Source: Cryptomeria japonica
Lineage: Eukaryota > Streptophyta > Pinopsida > Cupressales > Cupressaceae
Length of the DNA: 20,000 bases
Assembly (NCBI RefSeq): GCF_030272615.1
Contig: NW_026729167.1
Coordinates: 15,001-35,000, forward strand
Direction: 5' to 3'
Shown in pieces: positions 8,837 to 15,268 of the stretch (positions are counted from its first letter, which is position 1; every line of letters starts with the position of its first letter). The notes beneath the pieces were generated by a model. The model was not told the DNA's origin and made no database searches. It saw nothing but the letters and a program-made list of their open reading frames with translations. The translations under genes and the position numbers were made by a program.

Positions 8837-10540
8837 CCAACTCGACACCCATGGGATGCCGACCCACCCGGGCTTCCACCTAGCACACCTTGGCACCCAC
8901 CCACCCTCGCACCCAACCTCGCACCCAACTTAGCACCTTTGAACCCACATTGGCACTCACCCTGACCCTGGCACCTTGGAACCCACATTGGCACTCACCT
9001 TGACCCTGGCACCCACCTTTGCACTCACCTTGGGACCCACCCTGGCTCCCACCTCGGCACCCACCCAGACACCCACCTTGGTTCCTTGGCACCCACCTTG
9101 GATCCTTGGCACCCACCCCGACACCCACCTTGGCACGCAACTTGGCTACTTGCCACCCACCTTGGCTCCTTGACGCCCACCCCGACAACCACCCCGTGAC
9201 CTACCCTGGCTAGGGTTGGTGCACACCCACCCTGGTGCCCACCTTGGCACCCACCCCATGACCCACCTTGGCACGCACCTTAGTACCCACCCTGTTACCC
9301 ACCCTAGGACCCACCCCGTGACCCACCTTGGCCAGGGTGGGTGCACCCACCCTGGTGCCCACCTTGGCACCCACCCATCCTAGCACCCAGCCTGTGACCG
9401 GGCTTGGAACCCAACCTTGCACCCGTCTTGGCCAGTGTGGGTGCGCACCCATCCTGGCACCCACGTTGTGACACACCCTTTAACCCACGCACCCTAGCAG
9501 CCACGTTGGCACCCACCTTGGAACACAACCTAGCAACTTGGCACCCACCCCGTGACCCACCTTGGCATCCACCATAGCAGTCGCCCACTTGGCACCCACC
9601 TTGGAACCCAAGTTGGCACCCACCTCGGCACCCACCTTGACACTTGTGGACCCACCTTGCCACTCACCCTAGCATCGACCCATCCTAGCACCCACCCTGG
9701 CACCTTTGCACCCTAGCACTCACCCATCCTAGCACCTAACCTGTGACCCACCTTGACACTCACCCTCGCACCCACCTTGGAACCCAACCTAGCACCCACC
9801 CACCCTGACACCAACCCTAGCACCTACCCACCCTTGCACCCACCCTGTGACCCATCTTGGCACCCACCCATCCTACCACTCAACCTATCACCCACCTTCT
9901 CACCCACCTTGGCATCCACCTTAGCACCCACCCACACTGGCACCTTGGCACCCACCTCGGGCAAGGTGGGTGCACACCCACCCTGACACCCAATTTAGAA
10001 CCAACCGAGCATGTTACCCACCTTGGCACCCACATTGCAGCCCACCCTAGTACCCACCCTATGACCCACATTGGCATCCACACCCTAGCACCCAGGCACC
10101 TCGACACCCGCCTTGACACGCACCCTAGCACTAAACCTGTGACCCACCTTGGAACTCACCCTAGAACCCACCCACCCTGTGAACCACCTTGGCATCCACC
10201 TTAGCACCCACCCACCTTGGCACCCACTCTAGCACTCACCCATCCTAACACCCAACTTGTTACCCACCTTGGCACCCGCCCTCGCGTCCACCTTGAAACC
10301 CACCCTAGCACCCACCCACGCAGGAGCCCACCTTGGCACCCAACCTAACACCCACGCATCCTGGCACCCAACTTGTGACCCACCTTGGAACCCACCCTAG
10401 TACCCACCTTTGAACCCACTATATCACCAACCCACCTTGGCACCCACCCTATGACCCTCTTTGGAATCCACCCTAGCACGCACCCACCCTGGCACCCACC
10501 ATGGAGCGCACCCTAGCACCCACCCACCTCGGCACGCACC
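8837..10540. repeat. Extended C-rich minisatellite (CACCCACCTTGG type)
   Basis: Continuous C-rich short tandem repeat of about 1.7 kb, built from CACCCACCTTGG, CACCCACCCTAG and CCTGTGACCCACC words. The first ~500 bp match copy 1; the remaining ~1.2 kb are seen only here. The minus strand carries many closely spaced GGTGGG runs. Several places flip briefly to G-rich sequence through dyads (9212-9234, 9332-9355, 9432-9457, 9963-9984). No gene is present. Confidence 0.9.
9332..9355. repeat. 24-bp perfect palindrome at the duplication breakpoint
   Basis: A perfect dyad of 12 bp per arm, left arm CCAGGGTGGGTG and right arm CACCCACCCTGG. The homology between the two long blocks ends at 9344, one base past the centre. 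Copy 1 retains only the left half (to 3308). Confidence 0.9.
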
Positions 10541-10750
10541 TCAACACCCACCTTGGTGTGCGCACTGCGCCAACCTCTCAAAGACCCTATGTGGTGCGCT
10601 CCAAAGTGTACACCTTTGGTGCGCTCCAAGGTGCGCACCTTTGGTGCACACCGAGGTGCACACCAAAGTGTGCACCGAGGTGAGCACCAAAGTGCACTCC
10701 AAGGTGCACACCAAGGCGTGCACCTTTGGTGCGGTCAATGCAAACGAATT
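10541..10750. other. Transition from C-rich minisatellite to promoter array
   Basis: It begins with GCGCACTGCGCCAACCTCTC and AAAGACCC, a phrase that follows the start site in the promoter repeats, so a truncated promoter unit lies here. Then come GGTGCGCACCTTTGGTGC-type words resembling the minisatellite at 11811-12371. It leads directly into promoter 1. Confidence 0.65.
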
Positions 10751-10857
10751 CGGAAGTTGGGGTCGATGTCCTAATCGCTGCTGCAGACTACACGTATGAG
10801 AATCGGACAAATAGCTTTATATAGGGGAGGTGTTGCGTTTGATGGGTCGACTCCCCT
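10751..10857 (+). promoter_or_regulatory. Pol I-type promoter 1 (spacer promoter)
   Basis: Upstream block CGGAAGTTGGGGTCGATGTCC, then GAGAATCGGACAAATAGC and TATATAGGGGAGG at 10818. One extra T precedes TATATA (GCTTTATATA), changing spacing by a base relative to the other copies. The GGGGAG/CTCCCC stem is intact. It is the outermost copy and may be impaired. Confidence 0.75.
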
Positions 10858-10901
10858 GGTTGTGTGCACTGCACCAACTTCAAAGACCCTGTCTTGTTTA
10901 A

Positions 10902-11014
10902 GAAGTCAAAAGTTGGGGTGGATGTCCTAATCATTGCTGCAGTCTACGCATGTATGAGAATCAGACAAATAGCTTATATAGGGGAGGTGTTGCATTCGGT
11001 GGGTTGACTCCCCT
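10902..11014 (+). promoter_or_regulatory. Pol I-type promoter 2 (spacer promoter)
   Basis: TATATA at 10975-10980 followed by GGGGAGG. The upstream GAAGTCAAAAGTTGGGGTGG block is present, and AGGGGAG...CTCCCCT brackets the predicted start. Confidence 0.82.
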
Positions 11015-11126
11015 GGTTGTGCGCACTGCGCCAACCTCAAAGACCCCGCATAGCAGAAGAAGTCGGAAGTCGGATTTTGGTGAGCACCAAGGCGTGCACC
11101 TTTGGTGCGGTCAACGCAGACGAATT

Positions 11127-11234
11127 CAGAAGTTGGGGTGGATGTCCTAATCGTTGTTGCAGGCTACACATGTATGAGAATCAGACAAATAGCTTATATA
11201 GGGGAGGTGTTGGGTTTGATGGGTCAACTCCCTT
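11127..11234 (+). promoter_or_regulatory. Pol I-type promoter 3 (spacer promoter)
   Basis: TATATA at 11195-11200 followed by GGGGAGG. The downstream arm is CTCCCTT instead of CTCCCCT, so the start-site stem is weakened. It lies after the expanded 220-bp unit. Confidence 0.8.
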
Positions 11235-11278
11235 GGTTGTGCGCATTACGCCAACCTCAAAGACCTTGTTTTCGTTAA

Positions 11279-11391
11279 GAAGTCAAAAGTTGGGGTCAAT
11301 GTCCTAATGGCTCCTGTAGGCTACACATGTATGAGAATCGGACAAATAGCTTATATAGGGGAGGTGTTGGGTTTGATGGGTCGACTCCCCT
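11279..11391 (+). promoter_or_regulatory. Pol I-type promoter 4 (spacer promoter)
   Basis: TATATA at 11352-11357 followed by GGGGAGG. The upstream block and the AGGGGAG/CTCCCCT stem are intact. Confidence 0.82.
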
Positions 11392-11435
11392 GGTTGTGCG
11401 CATTACGTCAACCTCAAAGACCTTGTTTTCGTTAA

Positions 11436-11548
11436 GAAGTCAAAAGTTGGGGTCGATGTCCTAATTGCTCCTGTAGACTACACATGTATGAGAATCAGAC
11501 AAATAGCTTATATAGGGGAGGTGTTGGGTTTGATGGGTTGACTCCCCT
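11436..11548 (+). promoter_or_regulatory. Pol I-type promoter 5 (spacer promoter)
   Basis: TATATA at 11509-11514 followed by GGGGAGG, exactly 157 bp after promoter 4. The stem arms are intact. Confidence 0.82.
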
Positions 11549-11592
11549 AGTTGTTCGCATTACACCAACCTCAAAGACCTTGTTTTCGTTTA

Positions 11593-11705
11593 GAAGCCGA
11601 AAGTTGGGGTCGATGTCCTAATTGCTCCTGCAGGCTACGCATGTATGAGAATCAGACAAATAGCTTATATAGGGGAGGTGTTGGGTTTGATGGGTCGACT
11701 CCCCT
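11593..11705 (+). promoter_or_regulatory. Pol I-type promoter 6 (spacer promoter)
   Basis: TATATA at 11666-11671 followed by GGGGAGG. It is the last unit of the 157-bp array. The minisatellite begins about 100 bp downstream, so a transcript from here would run straight into it. Confidence 0.82.
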
Positions 11706-11810
11706 GGTTGTGCGCATTGCGCCAACCTCAAAGACCCTGCATTGCGGATGAAGTCGAAAGTCAGAGTTTGGTGTGCTACAAGGTGTGGTCGAAGGTGCTC
11801 ACCTAGGTGT

Positions 11811-12371
11811 GCACCTTTGGAGCGCAGGAAAAGTGCCCTCCAAAAGTGCGCACCTTTGGAGTGCACAAAAGTGCCCTCCAAAAGTGCGCACCTTTGGAGC
11901 GCACAAAAGTGCCCTCCAAAAAGTGCCCTCCAAAAGTGCGCACCTTTGGAGCGCACAAAAGTGCCCTCCAAAAAGTGCCCTCCAAAAGTGCGCACCTTTG
12001 GAGTGCAGAAAAGTGCCCTCCAAAAAGTGCCCTCCAAAAGTGTGCACCTTTGGAGTGCACAAAAGTGCCCTCCAAAAGTGCGCACCTTTGGAGCGCAGAA
12101 AAGTGCCCTCCAAAAAGTGCCCTCCAAAAGTGCGCACCTTTGGAGCGCAGAAAAGTGCCCTCCAAAAAGTGCCCTCCAAAAGTGCGCACCTTTGGAGCGC
12201 AGAAAAGTGCCCTCCAAAAAGTGCCCTCCAAAAGTGCGCACCTTTGGAGCGCACAAAAGTGCCCTCCAAAAAGTGCCCTCCAAAAGTGCGCACCTTTGGA
12301 GCGCACAAAAGTGCCCTCCAAAAGTGCGCACCTTTGGAGCGCACAAAAGTGCCCTCCAAAAGTGCGCACTT
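11811..12371. repeat. 38/52-bp minisatellite between promoter arrays
   Basis: Tandem units of GTGCCCTCCAAAA plus GTGCGCACCTTTGGAGCGCA. The unit is about 38 bp, or about 52 bp where GTGCCCTCC is doubled. Roughly a dozen units separate promoters 6 and 7, which are 817 bp apart. Open frames run through it on both strands because stop codons are absent from the unit; this is not evidence of coding. Confidence 0.93.
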
Positions 12372-12414
12372 TTGGTGCGCACCAAGGCGCTGGTTCGGTC
12401 GTTGCAGGCGAGTT

Positions 12415-12521
12415 CGGAAGTTGGGGTCGATGTCCTGAGCGGAGGTGCAAACTACACAGGTGTCGGAATCGGACAAATAGCTTATATAGGGGAGGTGTAT
12501 GCTTCGATGGGTCGACTCCCC
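12415..12521 (+). promoter_or_regulatory. Pol I-type promoter 7 (spacer promoter)
   Basis: TATATA at 12483-12488 followed by GGGGAGG. It is the first of the 311-bp class; the upstream part reads CAGGTGTCGGAATCGGACAA. The GGGGAG/CTCCCC stem is intact. Confidence 0.82.
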
Positions 12522-12725
12522 AGGTTGAGCGCACCGCGCCAACCTCAAAGACCCTACGGTATGGATGAAGTCGGAAGTTGGGTCCGATGACCGATTCGAT
12601 TAGTAGGTATGCTCATGAGGTCGGAATTTGGGTCCGATGACCTGCCATGTGCAGGAAGGCGAATGTTGGCACTGTGCGTTGCAAGGTGCACACCAAGGTG
12701 CTGGTGCGGTCTTTTTAGTCGAGTT

Positions 12726-12832
12726 CGGAAGTTGGGGTCGATGTCCTGATCGGAGGTGCAAGCTACACAGGTGTGGGAATCGGACAAATAGCTTATATAG
12801 GGGAGGTGTATGCTTCGTTGGGTCGACTCCCC
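12726..12832 (+). promoter_or_regulatory. Pol I-type promoter 8 (spacer promoter)
   Basis: TATATA at 12794-12799 followed by GGGGAGG. Just upstream, GGTCTTTTTAGTCGAG replaces the GGTCGTTGCAGGCGAG of units 7 and 9. Core and stem are intact. Confidence 0.82.
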
Positions 12833-13036
12833 GGGTTGAGCGCACCGCGCCAACCTCAAAGACCCTACGGTATGGATGAAGTCGGAAGTTGGGTCCGATG
12901 ACCGATTCGATATGTAGGCATACTCGCGAGGTCGGAATTTGGGTCCGATGACCTGCCATGTGCAGGAAGGCGAATGTTGGCACTGTGCGTTGCAAGGTGC
13001 GCACCAAGGCGCTGGTTCGGTCGTTGCAGGCGAGTT

Positions 13037-13143
13037 CGGAAGTTGGGGTCGATGTCCTGATCGGAGGTGCAAACTACACAGGTGTGGGAATCGGACAAAT
13101 AGCTTATATAGGGGAGGTGTATGCTTCGTTGGGTCGACTCCCC
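13037..13143 (+). promoter_or_regulatory. Pol I-type promoter 9 (spacer promoter)
   Basis: TATATA at 13105-13110 followed by GGGGAGG. Core, upstream block and stem are intact. Confidence 0.82.
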
Positions 13144-13347
13144 GGGTTGAGCGCACCGCGCCAACCTCAAAGACCCTACGGTATGGATGAAGTCGGAAGT
13201 TGTGTCCGATGACCGATTCGATATGTAGGCATACTCGCGAGGTCGGAATTTGGGTCCGATGACCTGCCATGTGCAGGAAGGCGAATGTTGGGACTGTGCG
13301 TCGCAAGGTGCGCACCAAGGCGCTGGTGCCGTCGTTGCAGTCGAGTT

Positions 13348-13454
13348 CGGAAGTTGGGGTCGATGTCCTGGTCAGAGGTGCAAACTACACAGGTGTGGGA
13401 ATCGGACAAATAGCTTATATAGGGGAGGTGTATGCTTCGATGGGTCGACTCCCC
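13348..13454 (+). promoter_or_regulatory. Pol I-type promoter 10 (spacer promoter)
   Basis: TATATA at 13416-13421 followed by GGGGAGG. It is the last unit of the 311-bp array and is followed by the 50/56-bp repeat. Confidence 0.82.
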
Positions 13455-13540
13455 GGGTTGAGCGCACCGCGCCAACCTCAAAGACCCTACAGTATGGATG
13501 AAGTCGGAAGTTGGGTCCGATGACCGATTCGATACGTAGG

Positions 13541-13835
13541 CATATTGGCGAGGTCTGAATTTGTGTCCGATGACCTGCCATGCGCAGGAAGGCGGAATTT
13601 GGGTCCGATGACCGAGTTGATGGCGTGCCATGCGCAGAAAGGCGGAATTTGGGTCCGATGACCGAGTTGATGTTGATGGCCCGCCATGCACAGGAAGGCG
13701 GAATTTGGGTCCGATGACCGATTTGAAGGCGTGCCATGCGCAGAAAGGCGGAGTTTGGGTCCGATGACCGAGTTGATATTGATGGCCCGCCATGCGCAGG
13801 AAGGCGGAATTTGGGTCCGATGACCTGACATACGC
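13541..13835. repeat. 50/56-bp alternating repeat upstream of promoter 11
   Basis: The phrase GGAATTTGGGTCCGATGACC recurs, with GTCCGA at about 13565, 13603, 13653, 13709, 13759 and 13815. Spacings are 38, 50, 56, 50 and 56 bp, so the mature unit is a 106-bp dimer. The linking text is GTGCCATGCGCAGAAAGGCG or CCCGCCATGCGCAGGAAGG. It appears to be an expansion of the tail of the 311-bp unit. Its position just upstream of the last promoters resembles rDNA enhancer repeats (inference). Confidence 0.85.
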
Positions 13836-13887
13836 ATGGAGTCCGACTCGGGGGCCGATGTTCGATTCGATGACTTGCATTGTGGGT

Positions 13888-13996
13888 AAAGTCGGAAGTT
13901 GTGGTCTTTGACCCGATTCGATGACCAGACTTCGGCTGCTTGAGAATCGGACAAATAACTTATATAGGGGAGGTAGTGTTCTCGAGCATCCTCCCC
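13888..13996 (+). promoter_or_regulatory. Pol I-type promoter 11 (module with ETS-like tail)
   Basis: TATATA at 13961-13966 followed by GGGGAGG. It belongs to a distinct class with AAATAACTTATATA (others have AAATAGCTTATATA). The start-site stem has shifted to GGGGAGG/CCTCCCC with a shorter loop. It is followed by a hairpin and an anchor segment rather than by CCAACCTCAAAGACC. Confidence 0.82.
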
Positions 13997-13999
13997 CCG

Positions 14000-14091
14000 T
14001 GCCCGTTTATGTCGATTGATGCTGGTGCTCGACTGGTTGGAGCGCTCGGATGCAAAAATCTTGCACCAGGATTTATCGATTGTGATGGACA
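14000..14091 (+). other. Predicted hairpin downstream of promoter 11
   Basis: The left arm (14000-14030) and right arm (about 14061-14091) correspond to the arms of the near-perfect hairpin at 14929-15018. The inner stem GCTGGTGC / GCACCAGG still pairs well, the outer part only loosely. The predicted start is about 33 bp upstream. Confidence 0.6.
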
Positions 14092-14104
14092 CGGCAAGTC
14101 TCCT

Positions 14105-14264
14105 GATTGCTATGCAGGAGCTCATCGTGAATCTCTATGCGGCCTTGGTATGGACTCGACCTGCGGAATGGTTCGGCAATGGTAGTCGCTCCAACACGTC
14201 CTTGCAATGGCCACAGAGGTGATTCGACTAGAGCTCCAGTCTAGCTTTTGGGTTGCTTGGCGGA
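14105..14264 (+). repeat. Anchor segment of module 11 (188-bp satellite relative)
   Basis: It shares ordered landmarks with the 188-bp satellite: GATTGCTATGC at the start, GGCAATGGTAGTCGCTCCAA in the middle and GTCTAGCTTTTGGGT near the end. Overall it is diverged. Single copy in this module. Confidence 0.75.
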
Positions 14265-14329
14265 CTGGTATAGCCGCGATCGAGTTCCGGCCATGAACGT
14301 TTTAGATAGCTCTTGGGCTTTCTGGGACG

Positions 14330-14435
14330 GAAGTCGGAAGTTTGGGCTGTTGTCCGATTTGATGACCATTCTTCGGATGTGTGAGAATCGGACAAATAAC
14401 TTATATAGGGGACTGTGTTGTCTCACGCAGCCCCC
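14330..14435 (+). promoter_or_regulatory. Pol I-type promoter 12 (module with ETS-like tail)
   Basis: TATATA at 14402-14407 followed by GGGGACTG, the only copy not reading GGGGAGG. The downstream arm has also changed to CAGCCCCC, so CTG/CAG and GGGG/CCCC pairing is kept around one mismatch. 441 bp after promoter 11. Confidence 0.8.
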
Positions 14436-14439
14436 TCCG

Positions 14440-14531
14440 TGCCCCTCTATCTCGACCGATGTTGGTGCTTGAAAGGGTTGGGATCGCTCGGATTTATAAA
14501 CGTGCACCACCATTTGTCGAGTGTGAGGGAC
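14440..14531 (+). other. Predicted hairpin downstream of promoter 12
   Basis: The left arm (14440-14470) and right arm (about 14501-14531) pair imperfectly: inner GTTGGTGC with GCACCACC, outer CCCTC with GAGGG. Same position relative to the promoter as in modules 11 and 13. Confidence 0.6.
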
Positions 14532-14545
14532 GCGGCAGGTCTCCT

Positions 14546-14705
14546 AAATGCTATACGGGCGCTCTCTGAGAATCTCTATCCGGCCTCGACACAGACTAGT
14601 CTTGCTGAATGGTTTGGCACTGGTAGTCGATCCAACACGTCGTTGTTGTGGCCGCCTAGGCGATTCGATTCGAGCCCCCGTCTAGCTTTTGGGTTGCTTG
14701 GCGGA
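14546..14705 (+). repeat. Anchor segment of module 12
   Basis: Same landmarks as the 188-bp satellite, diverged: AATGCTATACG, GGCACTGGTAGTCGATCCAA and GTCTAGCTTTTGGGT. Confidence 0.75.
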
Positions 14706-14753
14706 TTTTGCCCTATCCGCAAGTGAGCTCGGTCCCTAAACGTTCGAGAAACC

Positions 14754-14810
14754 CGATTGCTATGCGCCGACTCTCTTTCTTGCGAGCCTCCATCTAGCTT
14801 TTGGGTCTCT
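14754..14810 (+). repeat. Truncated second anchor segment in module 12
   Basis: It begins GATTGCTATGCGCCGACTCT and ends CATCTAGCTTTTGGGTCTCT. It is an anchor or satellite unit missing about 100 bp from its middle, showing that tandem copying of this segment began before the large array. Confidence 0.7.
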
Positions 14811-14818
14811 ACGGAACG

Positions 14819-14927
14819 GAAGTCGGAATCTGGGACCGTTGTTTGATTCGACGAGGCAGACTACGGTTGTGCGAGAATCGGACAAATAACTTATATAGGG
14901 GAGGTGTTGACTGGAGCATTCTCCCCC
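14819..14927 (+). promoter_or_regulatory. Pol I-type promoter 13, candidate 35S gene promoter
   Basis: TATATA at 14892-14897 followed by GGGGAGG; the predicted start is at or next to 14898. Upstream are GAAGTCGGAATCTGGG and GAGAATCGGACAAATAAC. The GGGGAG (14898-14903) / CTCCCC (14921-14926) stem is intact. It is the last such element in the window and the one before the 188-bp array, so it is the best candidate for the true pre-rRNA promoter. If so, the 5' ETS is at least 5 kb. A further promoter beyond 20000 cannot be excluded. Confidence 0.75.
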
Positions 14928-14928
14928 G

Positions 14929-15018
14929 TGCCCCTCTAACTCGACCAATGCTGGCGCTCGAACGGTGGTAGCGCTCGGATTTTCGTTGAGCGCCAGCATT
15001 GGTCGATTTAGAGGGGCA
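14929..15018 (+). other. Near-perfect 31-bp-arm hairpin after promoter 13
   Basis: The left arm 14929-14959 and right arm 14988-15018 are complementary at 30 of 31 positions, the mismatch involving C14940. The loop is 28 nt (14960-14987). The left arm contains TCGACCAATGCTGGCGCTC and the right arm GAGCGCCAGCATTGGTCGA. It starts about 31 nt after the predicted start. In RNA it would be a very stable stem; in DNA it is a candidate cruciform. Modules 11 and 12 carry weaker versions. Confidence 0.9.
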
Positions 15019-15030
15019 TGCGAGATTCCC

Positions 15031-15182
15031 GAATGCTATGCGAGGGCTCTAACGGAAATGTCTATTGGTTTCGGTATGGATGCAATTGCGAGTGGTTCGG
15101 CAAAGGTAGTCGTTCCGATGCGTCCATGTCGTGGCCAAATCGATAATTCGATTTGAGCCCTCGTATAGCATTTGGGTCTCTC
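15031..15182 (+). repeat. Anchor segment of module 13
   Basis: A diverged relative of the 188-bp satellite: AATGCTATGCG at the start, GGCAAAGGTAGTCGTTCCGA in the middle, TATAGCATTTGGGTCTCTCG at the end. It sits between the hairpin and the satellite array. Confidence 0.72.
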
Positions 15183-15268
15183 GATGTGATTCCGCATTCC
15201 AGTCCCTTTGGGCACTGCTTGAGCCGCATCCCAGGGGGTTCCCTTCCCAATAATCTGCCTCGCAACCC
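15183..15268. other. Short junction before the 188-bp array
   Basis: Non-repeated sequence ending in TGCCTCGCAACCC, which resembles the CCTCGCACCCC that ends each 188-bp unit. No gene is seen. Confidence 0.6.

Larger units (their letters stand above)
6035..9344. repeat. Long tandem rDNA-spacer block, copy 2 (contains 5S gene)
   Basis: This is the second copy of the 3.3-kb block described at 1-3308. Its left edge has no visible breakpoint: the preceding GGTGCGCACC repeats run straight into it. Its right homology limit is 9344. After that the C-rich minisatellite continues for about 1.2 kb more, whereas copy 1 switches to GGTGCGCACC sequence. Differences from copy 1 include C to A near 7234, T to C near 7577, a longer C run near 7855, one base in the 5S gene, a broken 5S terminator and a C to T near 9294. 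Confidence 0.93.
10751..11760 (+). repeat. 157-bp promoter repeat array (promoters 1-6)
   Basis: TATATA elements at 10818, 10975, 11195, 11352, 11509 and 11666 are spaced 157, 220, 157, 157 and 157 bp. The 220-bp step is a 157-bp unit carrying about 63 bp extra, including GTGCACCTTTGGTGCGGTCA. Each unit runs from GAAGTC-AAAGTTGGGG through the promoter to CCAACCTCAAAGACC. Tandem spacer-promoter duplications are typical of rDNA intergenic spacers. Confidence 0.92.
12372..13560 (+). repeat. 311-bp promoter repeat array (promoters 7-10)
   Basis: TATATA elements at 12483, 12794, 13105 and 13416 are exactly 311 bp apart. Each unit runs from CACCAAGGCGCTGGT through the promoter, CCAACCTCAAAGACCCTACG, GAAGTCGGAAGTTGGGTCCG and a CCTGCCATGTGCAGGAAGGC segment. 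It is about twice the 157-bp unit, with the added part downstream. Units are nearly identical. Confidence 0.93.

Noticed and set aside
11618-12590. Open frames of 220-280 codons in the 38/52-bp minisatellite
   Set aside because: Five or more frames on both strands are open at once because the unit has no stops. The peptides are simple repeats.
10818-14897. TATATA as RNA polymerase II TATA boxes of protein genes
   Set aside because: Every copy is followed directly by GGGGA and lies in tandem repeats with no open frame behind it. That fits the plant Pol I core better.
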